From the IMG/VR virus record IMGVR_UViG_3300010373_000064, positions 1 through 46,634 of that record: a DNA stretch of 46,634 nt, one strand, 5' to 3'. The notes below the pieces were generated by a model. That model searched no databases. It was not told where the DNA came from and was given only the letters and a program-made list of their open reading frames with translations. The stretch is from a virus. The translations under genes were made by a program, and so were the position numbers. Each line of letters begins with the position of its first letter. Position 1 is the stretch's first letter. Positions 15,212-24,152 of this stretch are shown here, in pieces.

Positions 15212-16611
15212 CCTCCCAGAGCTGGGTTGTAGGAACGCTTCCGCCCACCGTCAATTGGGGGGCTGCGACTTTCTACGTCTCGCTGACTGGAGAGAACGAC
15301 GGGGAAGATCAAGCCCACTCGCAGACGCGAGTTCCCGCTGGCCAGTTCTCGGGCTTGTTCGCCAACTGCAAGTCCGTTACCGGTACGATCACGATTACCT
15401 CGAATAAGAATAACTCGAATGGTAATCAGTCTCTTTCGATCACTACGACTGGCATCTTCGCTGACGCCACGCATACGGACAGTGTGGCAAATGGCGACAA
15501 GTTCTGCACGAAGGTAGTCGGCGGAACGTTTACTGAACTTGGTTGCATTGGCTACTTGTTCGACACCTCGTTCAACTCTGGTTCTAGCAAGGCGACCAAT
15601 TGGCTGGGTCAAGGCTCGCAATCCTCCGGTAACAACGGTGGTGGCTACTTCGGTGGCGGCGTCTTCGCCTCGGCAACCGAGTCGGCCGCCCAGATTAAGA
15701 TGTTCTCGTCGGGGACTATCTCGAACATTCAAGTCTGGGAAACCAACGGGTTCCAGACGTTTACTGGCCGGATCAACGGGTCGAACACCAGTGTCACAGT
15801 CTTGGCCTCGGCAGGCACTTGGGCTGACGACAATACCCATTCCGCGACTTACGCGATCAACGACCTGTATTCCTACGGCGTGAACGCGACGTCGACTGAA
15901 CGAACGTATGGTGAGGCCATGCGGTTCGTCTCTGATGATGGCGGTTATGAGTTTAGCTGCGGCTGGACAGGCGGAGGTAATATCAACGTCACCTCGTTTG
16001 CCTGCCCGAGCATCAACGCGATCAATGGTCAGTTGGAAGCTGACGTCAAGTGTCCGTCCCAATATCAAGTCAAGCTCACCCAACTCTCCATGTATATCTA
16101 TGCGGCGGGTGGGACTGGTACGCTGCGGATCAGGAAGGGCGGCTCGAACGGCACTGGAGCGGTCTCCTGGTCCACGACCATCGGCACTTATCGCGATGCA
16201 GTTAGCTCCGACACGTTCAACACCGGCGACCAGCTGACTTTCAGCGCCGCCCCCAATTCCGCGAGTAATTGCGGCCACACCGAAGTCCACGTCGCTCCTG
16301 GCGTCTCCACAGAGTCGGCAACTGTGGGACTCGCCATCGCGAACCCGACTTTCTCAATCTCGGCAAGTGATACCTCGTTTGCAAACAAGACGGCGACTAT
16401 CGCGATCGCTAATCCTACGTTCTCGATTGCCGCTTCTCGGAAGGAGACTGGAGCCGTTACGCTGGCGATCCAGAAGATGAACTTCACCGTCCGAGGAAGT
16501 CGTGAAGAAACAGGAGCCGTGGCGTTGGCGATTGCCAACCCGCAACTTCAAGTCTTCGCGATCGACTTGTCTGCGCTTAACCCACTTCGCCAGTTTACCG
16601 TCTTCGGTTAG
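15208..16611 (+). CDS. Putative adhesin/appendage protein with C-terminal repeats; apparent ATA start
   Basis: About 467 residues, Gly/Ser/Thr/Asn-rich and strand-rich like receptor-binding or decoration proteins. No ATG, GTG or TTG begins the frame near its 5' end. AAGGAGA (15194-15200) lies seven bases before ATA 15208, which overlaps the preceding TAG (ATAG). The first in-frame TTG (15355) would cut off residues that clearly belong to the same domain. The C-terminus has four ~21-24-residue repeats built around LAIANPTFSI, AIANPTFSI, LAIQKMNFTV and LAIANPQLQV. It probably sits on the virion surface. Confidence 0.6.
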   Translation: MASQSWVVGTLPPTVNWGAATFYVSLTGENDGEDQAHSQTRVPAGQFSGLFANCKSVTGTITITSNKNNSNGNQSLSITTTGIFADATHTDSVANGDKFCTKVVGGTFTELGCIGYLFDTSFNSGSSKATNWLGQGSQSSGNNGGGYFGGGVFASATESAAQIKMFSSGTISNIQVWETNGFQTFTGRINGSNTSVTVLASAGTWADDNTHSATYAINDLYSYGVNATSTERTYGEAMRFVSDDGGYEFSCGWTGGGNINVTSFACPSINAINGQLEADVKCPSQYQVKLTQLSMYIYAAGGTGTLRIRKGGSNGTGAVSWSTTIGTYRDAVSSDTFNTGDQLTFSAAPNSASNCGHTEVHVAPGVSTESATVGLAIANPTFSISASDTSFANKTATIAIANPTFSIAASRKETGAVTLAIQKMNFTVRGSREETGAVALAIANPQLQVFAIDLSALNPLRQFTVFG

Positions 16612-16620
16612 GAGGATCAC

Positions 16621-17058
16621 TTGACCGCAACCCCTATGATTTCGATGCACGGTGCGCGGACCGCCTTGGACGCGTACACGGCTCTCTACACCAATCCGAG
16701 TAAGATCGACATTCGGACTGGTTCGCTGCCCTCCAATTGCGGGGCTGCCCGGACCGGAACCAGTCTGTCGAACGCTTGCCAGTTCTCTGCTACAGCCTTT
16801 GCGGCGAGCACTGACGGCGGGTCCAACGGCCTCGCGACTGCCACCGCGAACGCGATCGCCTCAGACACCAACGCCGCGGCGAGTGGTACCGCCGGCTACT
16901 TCTATACGCACGACAACACTCCGACCACGCTGGCTCAGGGGACGTGCGGTACAAGTCTTGCCGACATGATTATGAACACGACGACTATCACGGCGGGTGA
17001 CACTATCGCCATCTCGTCGTTCGTCATCACCCTGGCCGACGGGAGCGGAAACGACTGA
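16621..17058 (+). CDS. Hypothetical structural protein, 145 aa
   Basis: TTG 16621 start with AGGAGG five bases upstream. The protein is Ala/Thr/Ser-rich and resembles the LYTNPSKIDIRTGSLP...NACQFSATAFAAST-type small virion proteins found near tail genes. Strands and an ending FVITLADGSGND suggest a compact beta domain. Function unknown. Confidence 0.6.
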   Translation: MTATPMISMHGARTALDAYTALYTNPSKIDIRTGSLPSNCGAARTGTSLSNACQFSATAFAASTDGGSNGLATATANAIASDTNAAASGTAGYFYTHDNTPTTLAQGTCGTSLADMIMNTTTITAGDTIAISSFVITLADGSGND

Positions 17059-17333
17059 TGCAGAAGCAACAACTGGCGACACTCATCGTCAAGAAACACC
17101 CGGACGGCTACCACTATGTCCCCTTCGACCACGACCCGCATCCCGACAGGGCGGCGATCGTCGATGCCTTCGTCAGCCAACTGGTGCTGGAAGGGCACGA
17201 AGTGGAAGTCGTTCACGGCTTCGACCATCATGGTGGGGTGACTCACGAAGATGGCCGACCGAAGTATCACCCGAAAGACTTCCACATCAAGCTGAAGTCC
17301 GGACCCCGTTCTCACCTTGGAGCAAAGAAGTGA
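17058..17333 (+). CDS. Second His-rich small protein
   Basis: A 91-residue protein with 12 histidines by my count (KHPDGYHYVPFDHDPHPD, GFDHHGGVTHEDG, KYHPKDFHIKLKSG). ATG overlaps the previous stop (TGATG). The HPD and DH-H pattern recalls the protein at 14888, though I cannot show homology. Likely metal binding; role unknown. Confidence 0.6.
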   Translation: MQKQQLATLIVKKHPDGYHYVPFDHDPHPDRAAIVDAFVSQLVLEGHEVEVVHGFDHHGGVTHEDGRPKYHPKDFHIKLKSGPRSHLGAKK

Positions 17334-17746
17334 AGAAGCTACTCCTGGCGGCTGCGGCCGCTCTCTGCCTGTTCGGTGTGGCAGACGCTCAGTCGATGCA
17401 GTCTATCGGCGCGCCGAACACTTCGGTCAAGCTGGCCATCTCCTCGGCCACCACGACCAAGGTGATTACCGGCTCGTCAGTTCGAGCCGCGAACATCACC
17501 GAGATCGCCTTCGTCTCCGGCGGCGCAGGGAACGTGACTTTCGAGTATGGTCACGGCACCAACTGCGGCACCGGAACCACCGCCCTGTCCGGCGACATGA
17601 CTGTGGCAGCGGCGGAGTATCAGTTCGGCGACGGGATGGGCTCACTGTTCGTGGTCCCGGCCGGCGAGGACTTCTGCATCGTCACGACTTCTTCGGCGAC
17701 GGCGCAAGGCTTCCTGGATTACAACGAGTATGTTGGAAGCCTGTGA
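17330..17746 (+). CDS. Secreted small phage protein with a signal peptide
   Basis: GTG 17330 overlaps the previous stop (GTGA) and has GGAG seven bases upstream. The product starts MKKLLLAAAAALCLFGVADAQSMQ: basic start, hydrophobic core and an ADA-Q cleavage site, so it is likely exported by Sec. The mature ~118 residues contain VTFEYGHGTNCGTGTTALSG and PAGEDFCIVTT, a pattern I recall from small secreted proteins near podovirus tail genes, with two cysteines that could form a disulfide in the periplasm. Confidence 0.7.
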   Translation: MKKLLLAAAAALCLFGVADAQSMQSIGAPNTSVKLAISSATTTKVITGSSVRAANITEIAFVSGGAGNVTFEYGHGTNCGTGTTALSGDMTVAAAEYQFGDGMGSLFVVPAGEDFCIVTTSSATAQGFLDYNEYVGSL

Positions 17747-17785
17747 GCCGTGGCGCGGCCTAATGGGGGGCATAAGGATGAATCA

Positions 17786-18181
17786 ATGCCCGAGCACCAC
17801 CAACTCAACCCAGAGCCTCGCTCTTTTGTAGGGACTGCGGACGTGGAACTTGACCCTATCAGGAACCCGACGAAGGCGACCAGTGCGACGGTCGCGCGAG
17901 GCGTAAACAAGTTGCACAAGTGCGTCGAGACCGGCTTTGCCGAAGTGAAGTCCGAAATGGAGACTATCCGTAAGGCACTTCGCATCGACAAAGACGGTAA
18001 GCCGCTGAAGGGCAGTAAGCCCATTGGCCTACTCTCGACGTGGGAGGCTACATGGCGTGGTGCCTTGGTGATCTTTGGAGCACTGAGCAGCACGGCGTTC
18101 GTGTGGAAGGCTGCCGTTATCCTGTGGCCGGCGGTGGTCAACTTCTTCGAGGCCATCAACAAGTTCATCGTGGGACACTGA
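17786..18181 (+). CDS. Small membrane protein with a coiled coil (XhlA-like layout)
   Basis: 131 residues; ATG 17786 was chosen because AAGGA sits eight bases upstream (a GTG at 17750 is possible but weaker). The middle is helical ([26 protein letters not shown]) and residues ~85-125 hold one or two hydrophobic segments ([31 protein letters not shown]). This layout resembles XhlA-type holin accessory proteins, but it lies among head and tail genes, so a virion membrane role is equally possible. Confidence 0.55.
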   Translation: MPEHHQLNPEPRSFVGTADVELDPIRNPTKATSATVARGVNKLHKCVETGFAEVKSEMETIRKALRIDKDGKPLKGSKPIGLLSTWEATWRGALVIFGALSSTAFVWKAAVILWPAVVNFFEAINKFIVGH

Positions 18182-18182
18182 A

Positions 18183-18386
18183 ATGCCCAGCGTGAGTCAA
18201 GCTCAACATCGGGCGATGGAGGCTGCGGCTCACGGCCACAGCACTCTTGGCATCCCGAAGAAGGTTGGAGAAGAGTTCTCCAAAGCCGACAAGGGGAAGG
18301 TGAAGAACCTCCCCAAACGTAAACCCCATGACCATAAGACTCTTGGTCAGAAACTCTACGGAGGAGGTGAGGACGGAAATGGTTGA
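18183..18386 (+). CDS. Small conserved phage head protein ('[18 protein letters not shown]' type)
   Basis: A 67-residue basic protein starting [20 protein letters not shown] with [16 protein letters not shown], a pattern seen in many small phage proteins encoded among head and tail genes. The C-terminus [14 protein letters not shown] shares a KTLG-x-x-LYG tail with the scaffold. It may bind the capsid interior or DNA; exact role unknown. Confidence 0.7.
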   Translation: MPSVSQAQHRAMEAAAHGHSTLGIPKKVGEEFSKADKGKVKNLPKRKPHDHKTLGQKLYGGGEDGNG

Positions 18387-18666
18387 TATGGCTCGTGAGC
18401 CTATGGAGCCTGAGTACCCATATGGGCTCTGCCTCCATATCTCTCAGCCTGAGCTGGACAAGCTCGGGATCAAGGCTGAGGACTACAAGATCGGGGACGT
18501 GATCCCCCTCGATGCGGTGGCGAAGGTTACGGGCATCAGCCAGTCTTCAGACGGTTACTCCTGCCTCGACCTTCAGATCACCGACCTCGGGATCGAAACC
18601 GAGGACGACATGGACGCCAAACCAGTCGCTGACTCTGTCGGCGGCAGACTCTATGGAGAAGACTAG
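18379..18666 (+). CDS. Capsid staple-like protein
   Basis: 95 residues starting at ATG 18379. The block [22 protein letters not shown], then [35 protein letters not shown], matches the capsid staple pattern (a 'PYGLxLxLxxxELxKLGI' strand and a small beta domain). Family members bind at capsid interfaces and stabilise the shell. It ends VGGRLYGED, again with the LYG tail seen in neighbouring late proteins. Confidence 0.75.
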   Translation: MVDMAREPMEPEYPYGLCLHISQPELDKLGIKAEDYKIGDVIPLDAVAKVTGISQSSDGYSCLDLQITDLGIETEDDMDAKPVADSVGGRLYGED

Positions 18667-19244
18667 TGGGTATCAACAATCAAGACACTTACAAGATCAG
18701 CAGCGCCAGCGGCTCCTACCGGGACAACCTGGCCGATGGCATCTTCGCCCACTCGGAAACGAGCCAGGGCAACGGCGCGGACACCACCGACGACGTTTTG
18801 TTCACTGCCAAGGTTCCTGCCTACATGTTGCAGAACCCAGGCTCTTCCGTGCTCGCGGAGGCGTGGGGCGATACTGCAGCCAACGGGAACAACAAGCAGA
18901 TCAAGGTCTGGGTGGGCACTGACGTGCAGACCCTGGGCGCCGCGATCGTTTCAGGCGCCACGACCCTGATCGCCTCGTCCGGCACCGTCACCACCAACAA
19001 TGGTGGCTGGAAGGCCGAGGCGGAAGTCGTGTCCTACGGCAACGTCAACGCCAACACTCAACGGGCGTTCGGCTCGGTCCTGTCCGGTGTCACCACCGGC
19101 GCAGTGTCCTCCGAGAAGACCGTGGCGCTGACTCAGACCGAGAACGCCGACATGTACATCACTGTGACCGGCGCCTCAGGCACCACCGGCGCGGCGAACG
19201 ATGTCGTTGGCAAGTTGTTCAGGCTGAGCCTGAAGAATGCGTAA
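18666..19244 (+). CDS. Hypothetical structural protein, 192 aa
   Basis: GTG 18666 overlaps the staple stop (TAGTG) with GGAG seven bases upstream. The protein has a beta-strand feel with Gly/Thr-rich loops (YKISSASGSYRDNLADGIFAH, VPAYMLQNPGSSVLAEAWGDTAANGNNKQIKVWVG, TADMYITVTGASGTTGAANDVVGK-like segments). Such proteins are usually virion decoration or fibre-related; no specific family recognised. Confidence 0.65.
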   Translation: MGINNQDTYKISSASGSYRDNLADGIFAHSETSQGNGADTTDDVLFTAKVPAYMLQNPGSSVLAEAWGDTAANGNNKQIKVWVGTDVQTLGAAIVSGATTLIASSGTVTTNNGGWKAEAEVVSYGNVNANTQRAFGSVLSGVTTGAVSSEKTVALTQTENADMYITVTGASGTTGAANDVVGKLFRLSLKNA

Positions 19245-19392
19245 GGTCAAGGAGAAGCCCAAGAAGAACAAGAAACTCGTCAACATGGCGCGTAAGGAAT
19301 TGCGCGCCGACGGGACTCACGGTTCGGGAAAGGCTGATCCGACCCAAAAGGCGGCCGCCGGTCCCGGGGCCAAACTATATCAGATGGGGTAA
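19237..19392 (+). CDS. 51-residue basic protein with the C-terminal LY motif
   Basis: Starts MRKVKEKPKKNKKLVNMARKE, overlapping the upstream gene by eight bases and ending three bases before the next ATG. Very basic, then TQKAAAGPGAKLYQMG. The tail matches the G-x-K/R-LYG theme of three other late proteins. It may bind DNA or the capsid. Confidence 0.55.
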   Translation: MRKVKEKPKKNKKLVNMARKELRADGTHGSGKADPTQKAAAGPGAKLYQMG

Positions 19393-19395
19393 GTC

Positions 19396-20154
19396 ATGCA
19401 GCCGGTTGACATCTGTAACATGGCGCTCAGTGAGATGGGCGCTCGGGTCACGCTCAATAACCTGAACACGGACGCGACACCGGCTGCCGTGAACTGCCGC
19501 ATCTGGTATGACCGGCTACGGCGTCAGTTGCTCCGCTCCGCTCCCTGGGGTTTCTCTCGGAAAGTGGTGCAGCTGACGCCGACAGGTTCGATCCTGAACA
19601 ATCCGCCGGACAATCAGTACCCGCAGCTGTTTAACTACGCGTATCCGTCGGACTGTCTCAAGGTACGATATCTCCTGCCGGCTCCGCCGCCGATCCCAGG
19701 AGTCGCCTCGCCAGCACCGGGGGAGCCACTGATCTGGTATCCCTGGATGATGCCAAGCCGTAACTGGCGCTTCCTCGTCTCGAGTGTCGGGGACACCAGC
19801 CAAATCCTGGCGAACATTCAGCAGGCGGTGGGCGTGTATAACGCAGACATTACGAACTGTGATCTGTTCGACGAGTTGTTCATCGGAGCCTTGGCCGCTG
19901 CGCTGGCGGAGAAGTTGATCCTGCCGCTGTCTGGTAACATCCAGATGAAGCAGGGTTTCATCGGGATCGCCTCGAAGGCGGTGACTGACGCTCGGGCGGC
20001 TGACGGAAACGAGGCGTTGCCCTCGACGGATCACACGCCCGACTGGATTGCCGTTCGCGGCCTGCCCGGTTCGGCGGCGTTCCTCGGCCCAGGCGGAATG
20101 GCCGAGTGGGGTATGTGGTACTGCGACTGGAACACCGGGGGCTACGGAGACTAA
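19396..20154 (+). CDS. Tail tubular protein A (gp11-like)
   Basis: A 252-residue protein starting MQPVDICNMALSEMGARVTLNN, then CRIWYDRLRRQLLRSAPWGFSRK, the classic opening of T7 gp11-like tail tubular A proteins (helices that contact the portal). A strand-rich middle (YPSDCLKVRYLLP) is followed by FDELFIGALAAALAEKLILPLSG, also typical. It forms the ring between portal and nozzle. It overlaps the next gene by one base (TAATG). Confidence 0.9.
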   Translation: MQPVDICNMALSEMGARVTLNNLNTDATPAAVNCRIWYDRLRRQLLRSAPWGFSRKVVQLTPTGSILNNPPDNQYPQLFNYAYPSDCLKVRYLLPAPPPIPGVASPAPGEPLIWYPWMMPSRNWRFLVSSVGDTSQILANIQQAVGVYNADITNCDLFDELFIGALAAALAEKLILPLSGNIQMKQGFIGIASKAVTDARAADGNEALPSTDHTPDWIAVRGLPGSAAFLGPGGMAEWGMWYCDWNTGGYGD

Positions 20155-23100
20155 TGGCCGAGACCAAAATCCAGACCTCGTTTGCCGCAGGCGAGCTGTC
20201 GAAGAACCTCTACGCGCGCGTTGACCTGGACAAGTTCACGGTCGGTGCTGCGTTGTTGAGGAACTTTTACGTCGACTGGCGTGGAGGCGCGTCGAACCGC
20301 GCGGGGACTAAGTATGTGAACAAGTGTAAGGTCAACGGCGCAAGGCTGATGCCGTTCGACTTCAACACCGAAATCACCTACATGATGGAGTTTGGGCCAC
20401 AGTATATCCGCTTCTACACCTCCGGCCAGCCGCTACTCGAAGCCTCGCAGCCGATCCTGGGAATGACTTCGGCGAACCCCGGAGTCTTTTTCGTCCCGCT
20501 GCATGGTTGGTCAGTCGGAGACGAGATCGTCCTGAGCGCCCCGAACATGCTCGACTACGACAAGCGTCAGCTCCTGGTCGGCTCGGTCGTGGATGCAAGT
20601 CACGTGACATTCACCGACTTGTTCGGGAACAACATCAACACGACAGGAGTCACGTTCGCTGGACCAGTGACCGGCAGCCGCATCTACACTCTGGCTTCGC
20701 CGTACCTCGCAGCTGATCTGTTCGACTTGAACTTCACACAGTCGGCCGATGTCGTCACCATTGTCCATCCGAACTACATTCCGTACAACCTGAGCCGGGT
20801 GACGGCCAGTCAATTTCAGCTCGTCGCCGACGTTATCGGTCCAGTCATCGACCCGCCGACCGCCTTGACTGTCTCCGCCTCAGCCGCCGGGAACAACAAC
20901 TACGGTTACGTAGTCACCGCGCTGAACGAGGATGGGACTGAAGAGTCGATCATCTGCGTCCCGGAGGTCGTTTCCTCGAAGCTGCTCGACCAGACTGCAT
21001 CCCCGCCAGTGCAGATCGTCATGCACTGGACCGCCCCGAGCCAGATTGTTTCCTCCTACAACATCTACAAGTGGGGTCCGGTTGGCAAGGCGTCGGGTGC
21101 CCCGCCTACCATCTTCGGGTACATCGGGAACACCAAGGCGACCACGTTCACTGACGCCAACATCGCCGCCGACTTCTCGAAGGTGCCGCCCGACTTCCAG
21201 GACCCGTTCGACCCTGGCCAAATCAGCGGAGTCAAGGTGCTGACGGGCGGCGCCTACACTTCCGGAGGCAGCGTCTCTTATGTTGCACTGACGATCGTGG
21301 GCGATGGCACAGGAGCGGCCGGCTATGCCGTGGTGGATTATGGTACTGGTGCCGTGGTGGGCGCTTTCATCACTGCTCCAGGGAAAGGATACACGACCGC
21401 CACCGTGACGGCTGGCGCTGGGGGAGCGACCTTTGAAGCGCAGATCAGTCCGGAGAGCGGCACGTATCCTTCCGTCGTCTCCTATGTCCAGCAACGCCGG
21501 GGTTATGCTGCGCCTAATGGCGATCCGCAGGCGGTCACGCTCTCGCAGACCGGCAACTACAATAACTTCAATGTTAGCCCTGTTGTGGCTGATAGTGACG
21601 CGATCACGCTGAGGCTGGCGTCGACCGAGATCGACTTCATCCAGTCCATGACTCCGATGTCGTCCGGCTTGGTGATCCTGACCTCCGGCGGTGCCTGGCT
21701 TCTGTCAGGCGGGACGCCCGGTGCGCCGATCACTCCGTCCGCCACGACCGCAACACGGCAAGCCTCGCACGGTGCCAACAGGCTCCCGCCGATCGTCCGC
21801 AACTACAACGTCCTCTACATGCAGCAGAAGGGCAACACGGTTCGGGACTTGGCGTTCAACTTCTACCTTCAATCCTACGTCGGACAGGATCGTTCGTACC
21901 TCAGTCAGCATCTGTTCACCAACTTCAACTTCATTCAGTGGACGTCGGCCGAAGAACCACTGAAGCTGATCTGGCTAGTGCGGGACGACGGGAAGCTCCT
22001 GTCGCTGACGTACCTCGCCGAGCAAGAAGTGTACGGTTGGGCGCAACATGACACGCAAGGACTCTTCCGGTCGGTGGCCTCAGTTTCCGAAGGAACTGTG
22101 GATGCTGTGTATGTTATTGTCAGTCGCTACGTACAGCCTGGTGCTGATTGCGGGAGTGGCTGGTATGACTTCATCGAGCGGTTCGACGACAGGAAGTTCG
22201 ACTGCACCGAGGACGTGTGGTTCCTCGACTGTGCGGTAGCGAACGAGAAGGAATTCCCGGCGTTCACTATCTATGACTCCGGGCCAATCGGAACAGTCGG
22301 GGGCAATGTCGAACTGTGCGCGGCACCAAGTACCAACCTCTACGGTGGCTCTGGCTTGTCCTCACCTATGGGTGGGGTTGCCTTGGACTACGTGGCGTCT
22401 TCGAGCGCCCCGCTGCACTACGCGAGAGGGAACTTCGACTTCGACAACAACAGGCTGTACCACGAACAGGCGGTTGCGGGTGGCGATCCCAACACCAACG
22501 GCCACTCCATGTTCGTGTTCAACCTTCAAACCCGCGCTCAGATTGCTGGCCCACTGGCGCCCGGCGAGATCGCCTTTGCTAGTCCGGGCGTTACTTGCGT
22601 CGACTACGCTGGTGGCATCCTCTACGGGACGTCGGACGGCGCGAACCTAGTCGGGCGCTGCGTTGTGACCGACGCCGGTGTGGCGACTAACACCACGTTC
22701 AACGCGACTGGTGTAACCGGCGGCCTCTCTGCCGTAGGCTATGTGGCGCAGATCACTGATGGAACGAACCAGTACGTTCTCGCCACCGGCCTGAACTCCG
22801 GCCAAGGCGTGCCTGCCCACAGCTCACCCTGCTTCGTGGTACAGATGACTGGTACGATCCAGGCCATTGCGGCAGGCAATCCGGCGGACATCACTCAGCC
22901 GTTCCAGAACTACTTCGACGAGCTGCCCGGAGGCGGCATCGCTCCCGGCAACGCCTTCCCGATCAGAGGACCCCGCGGTGCGGGCTTCGTCCTGGTGGTC
23001 GATCCTGTCGGCGGCGTCGGAACTGTGCAAGTCGGCGTGTATATCATGCAGCTCCTGGCTGATGGTAAAGTCTGGAAGACCAAGATCGGGGCGGTGGTTC

Positions 23101-24152
23101 CGACTGCCGTGGACGCTGCCTGGACTTCGATCTCTCTTGAGTCAGCCGTCTACGACGAGACTGACGGCAACATCATCTGCCTGTTCCTTGGTTCCAACGC
23201 CAACCGTTACCTGACCAAGATCAGTTCCAACGATGCGTCAGTCATTTGGAAGATTTCGGTCGCCCCGAGTGTTCCCTTCTGGCAGAGCCGAGTCCGCGAC
23301 GGGAAGATGAACTTCATCGACAACGCAGGCTCCCCATGGGCACTGAAGGTGATCGACACTCTGGCTGGTACTGTCTTGTCGACTACAGCCGAGACAGTGA
23401 TCGGCCCAAACACGTTCGCTACCGACGATGCGACTGGCCAGATTGTGGTGCAGGTCAACGACATTGCCACTACGATGTGGGCGACTTTCGGCCCAGCGAA
23501 CCCGACAGCCTGGGCGACGCCGGGACAAGTCGTGCAGATCGGTTGCGGAAAGGTGACAGTCGTCACAAACGACACTCCGTTCGAGCTTCACGGCACCGTC
23601 ACAAGTCCGCTGACCAACGCCATCCCTAACGACCCGACGGGAACAGTGGGAACGCCGGTCACCGACTTCTCGGTCGCCACGCCGACTACGACTGTCCGGG
23701 GGCTTTGGCACCTTGAAGGTAAGAGTGTCATGGCTGTGGCGGATGGACTGGTCGTCGGCCCGTTCACTGTCACAAACGGCAAGATCACTCTGCAAGACGC
23801 TGCGACCAACATCGTGGTCGGTCTGCTCTATCAGGCTCAACTTCAGACCCTGTACCTTGACGCCCCTGGTCCGAACATGCAGGGAAAGAGGAAGGCCATT
23901 CCTGCAGCGACGATCCGACTTGCCGACTCGCGCGGCCCGAAGATCGGCAGGACGTTCGATGACCTGATCGAAATGCAGGGGCTTCAAGTCGTAGGAGCCA
24001 ACCCGCAGCCGCTGGTCACTGGAGACTTCCGCGAGGTCTTGTTCTCCGACTGGGAGACGAATGGTCAACTCTGCGTGCAGCAAGACTATCCGCTCCCGCT
24101 TACCGTCCTTGGCATCATTCCGGAGTTCGTCCGTGGAGACACTGCAAATTAG
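20154..24152 (+). CDS. Tail tubular protein B / nozzle (enlarged)
   Basis: A 1332-residue protein following tail tubular A. The start (MAETKIQTSFAAGELSKNLYARVDLDKFTVGA, RNFYVDWRGGASNRAGTKYV) and PHRSYIRFY/LILTSGGAWLLSGG-type blocks are typical of podovirus nozzle proteins. It is much longer than T7 gp12 (~790 aa); extra beta-rich domains lie at ~370-470 (GDGTGAAGYAVVDYG, APGKGYTTATVTAGAGG) and through the C-terminal half (CAAPSTNLYGGSGL onward). It forms the tip of the tail and may bind fibres or receptors. Confidence 0.88.
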   Translation: MAETKIQTSFAAGELSKNLYARVDLDKFTVGAALLRNFYVDWRGGASNRAGTKYVNKCKVNGARLMPFDFNTEITYMMEFGPQYIRFYTSGQPLLEASQPILGMTSANPGVFFVPLHGWSVGDEIVLSAPNMLDYDKRQLLVGSVVDASHVTFTDLFGNNINTTGVTFAGPVTGSRIYTLASPYLAADLFDLNFTQSADVVTIVHPNYIPYNLSRVTASQFQLVADVIGPVIDPPTALTVSASAAGNNNYGYVVTALNEDGTEESIICVPEVVSSKLLDQTASPPVQIVMHWTAPSQIVSSYNIYKWGPVGKASGAPPTIFGYIGNTKATTFTDANIAADFSKVPPDFQDPFDPGQISGVKVLTGGAYTSGGSVSYVALTIVGDGTGAAGYAVVDYGTGAVVGAFITAPGKGYTTATVTAGAGGATFEAQISPESGTYPSVVSYVQQRRGYAAPNGDPQAVTLSQTGNYNNFNVSPVVADSDAITLRLASTEIDFIQSMTPMSSGLVILTSGGAWLLSGGTPGAPITPSATTATRQASHGANRLPPIVRNYNVLYMQQKGNTVRDLAFNFYLQSYVGQDRSYLSQHLFTNFNFIQWTSAEEPLKLIWLVRDDGKLLSLTYLAEQEVYGWAQHDTQGLFRSVASVSEGTVDAVYVIVSRYVQPGADCGSGWYDFIERFDDRKFDCTEDVWFLDCAVANEKEFPAFTIYDSGPIGTVGGNVELCAAPSTNLYGGSGLSSPMGGVALDYVASSSAPLHYARGNFDFDNNRLYHEQAVAGGDPNTNGHSMFVFNLQTRAQIAGPLAPGEIAFASPGVTCVDYAGGILYGTSDGANLVGRCVVTDAGVATNTTFNATGVTGGLSAVGYVAQITDGTNQYVLATGLNSGQGVPAHSSPCFVVQMTGTIQAIAAGNPADITQPFQNYFDELPGGGIAPGNAFPIRGPRGAGFVLVVDPVGGVGTVQVGVYIMQLLADGKVWKTKIGAVVPTAVDAAWTSISLESAVYDETDGNIICLFLGSNANRYLTKISSNDASVIWKISVAPSVPFWQSRVRDGKMNFIDNAGSPWALKVIDTLAGTVLSTTAETVIGPNTFATDDATGQIVVQVNDIATTMWATFGPANPTAWATPGQVVQIGCGKVTVVTNDTPFELHGTVTSPLTNAIPNDPTGTVGTPVTDFSVATPTTTVRGLWHLEGKSVMAVADGLVVGPFTVTNGKITLQDAATNIVVGLLYQAQLQTLYLDAPGPNMQGKRKAIPAATIRLADSRGPKIGRTFDDLIEMQGLQVVGANPQPLVTGDFREVLFSDWETNGQLCVQQDYPLPLTVLGIIPEFVRGDTAN

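Noticed and set aside
15208-17746. Diversity-generating retroelement as in BPP-1
   Set aside because: The head resembles BPP-1, but I found no reverse transcriptase and no template/variable repeat pair.
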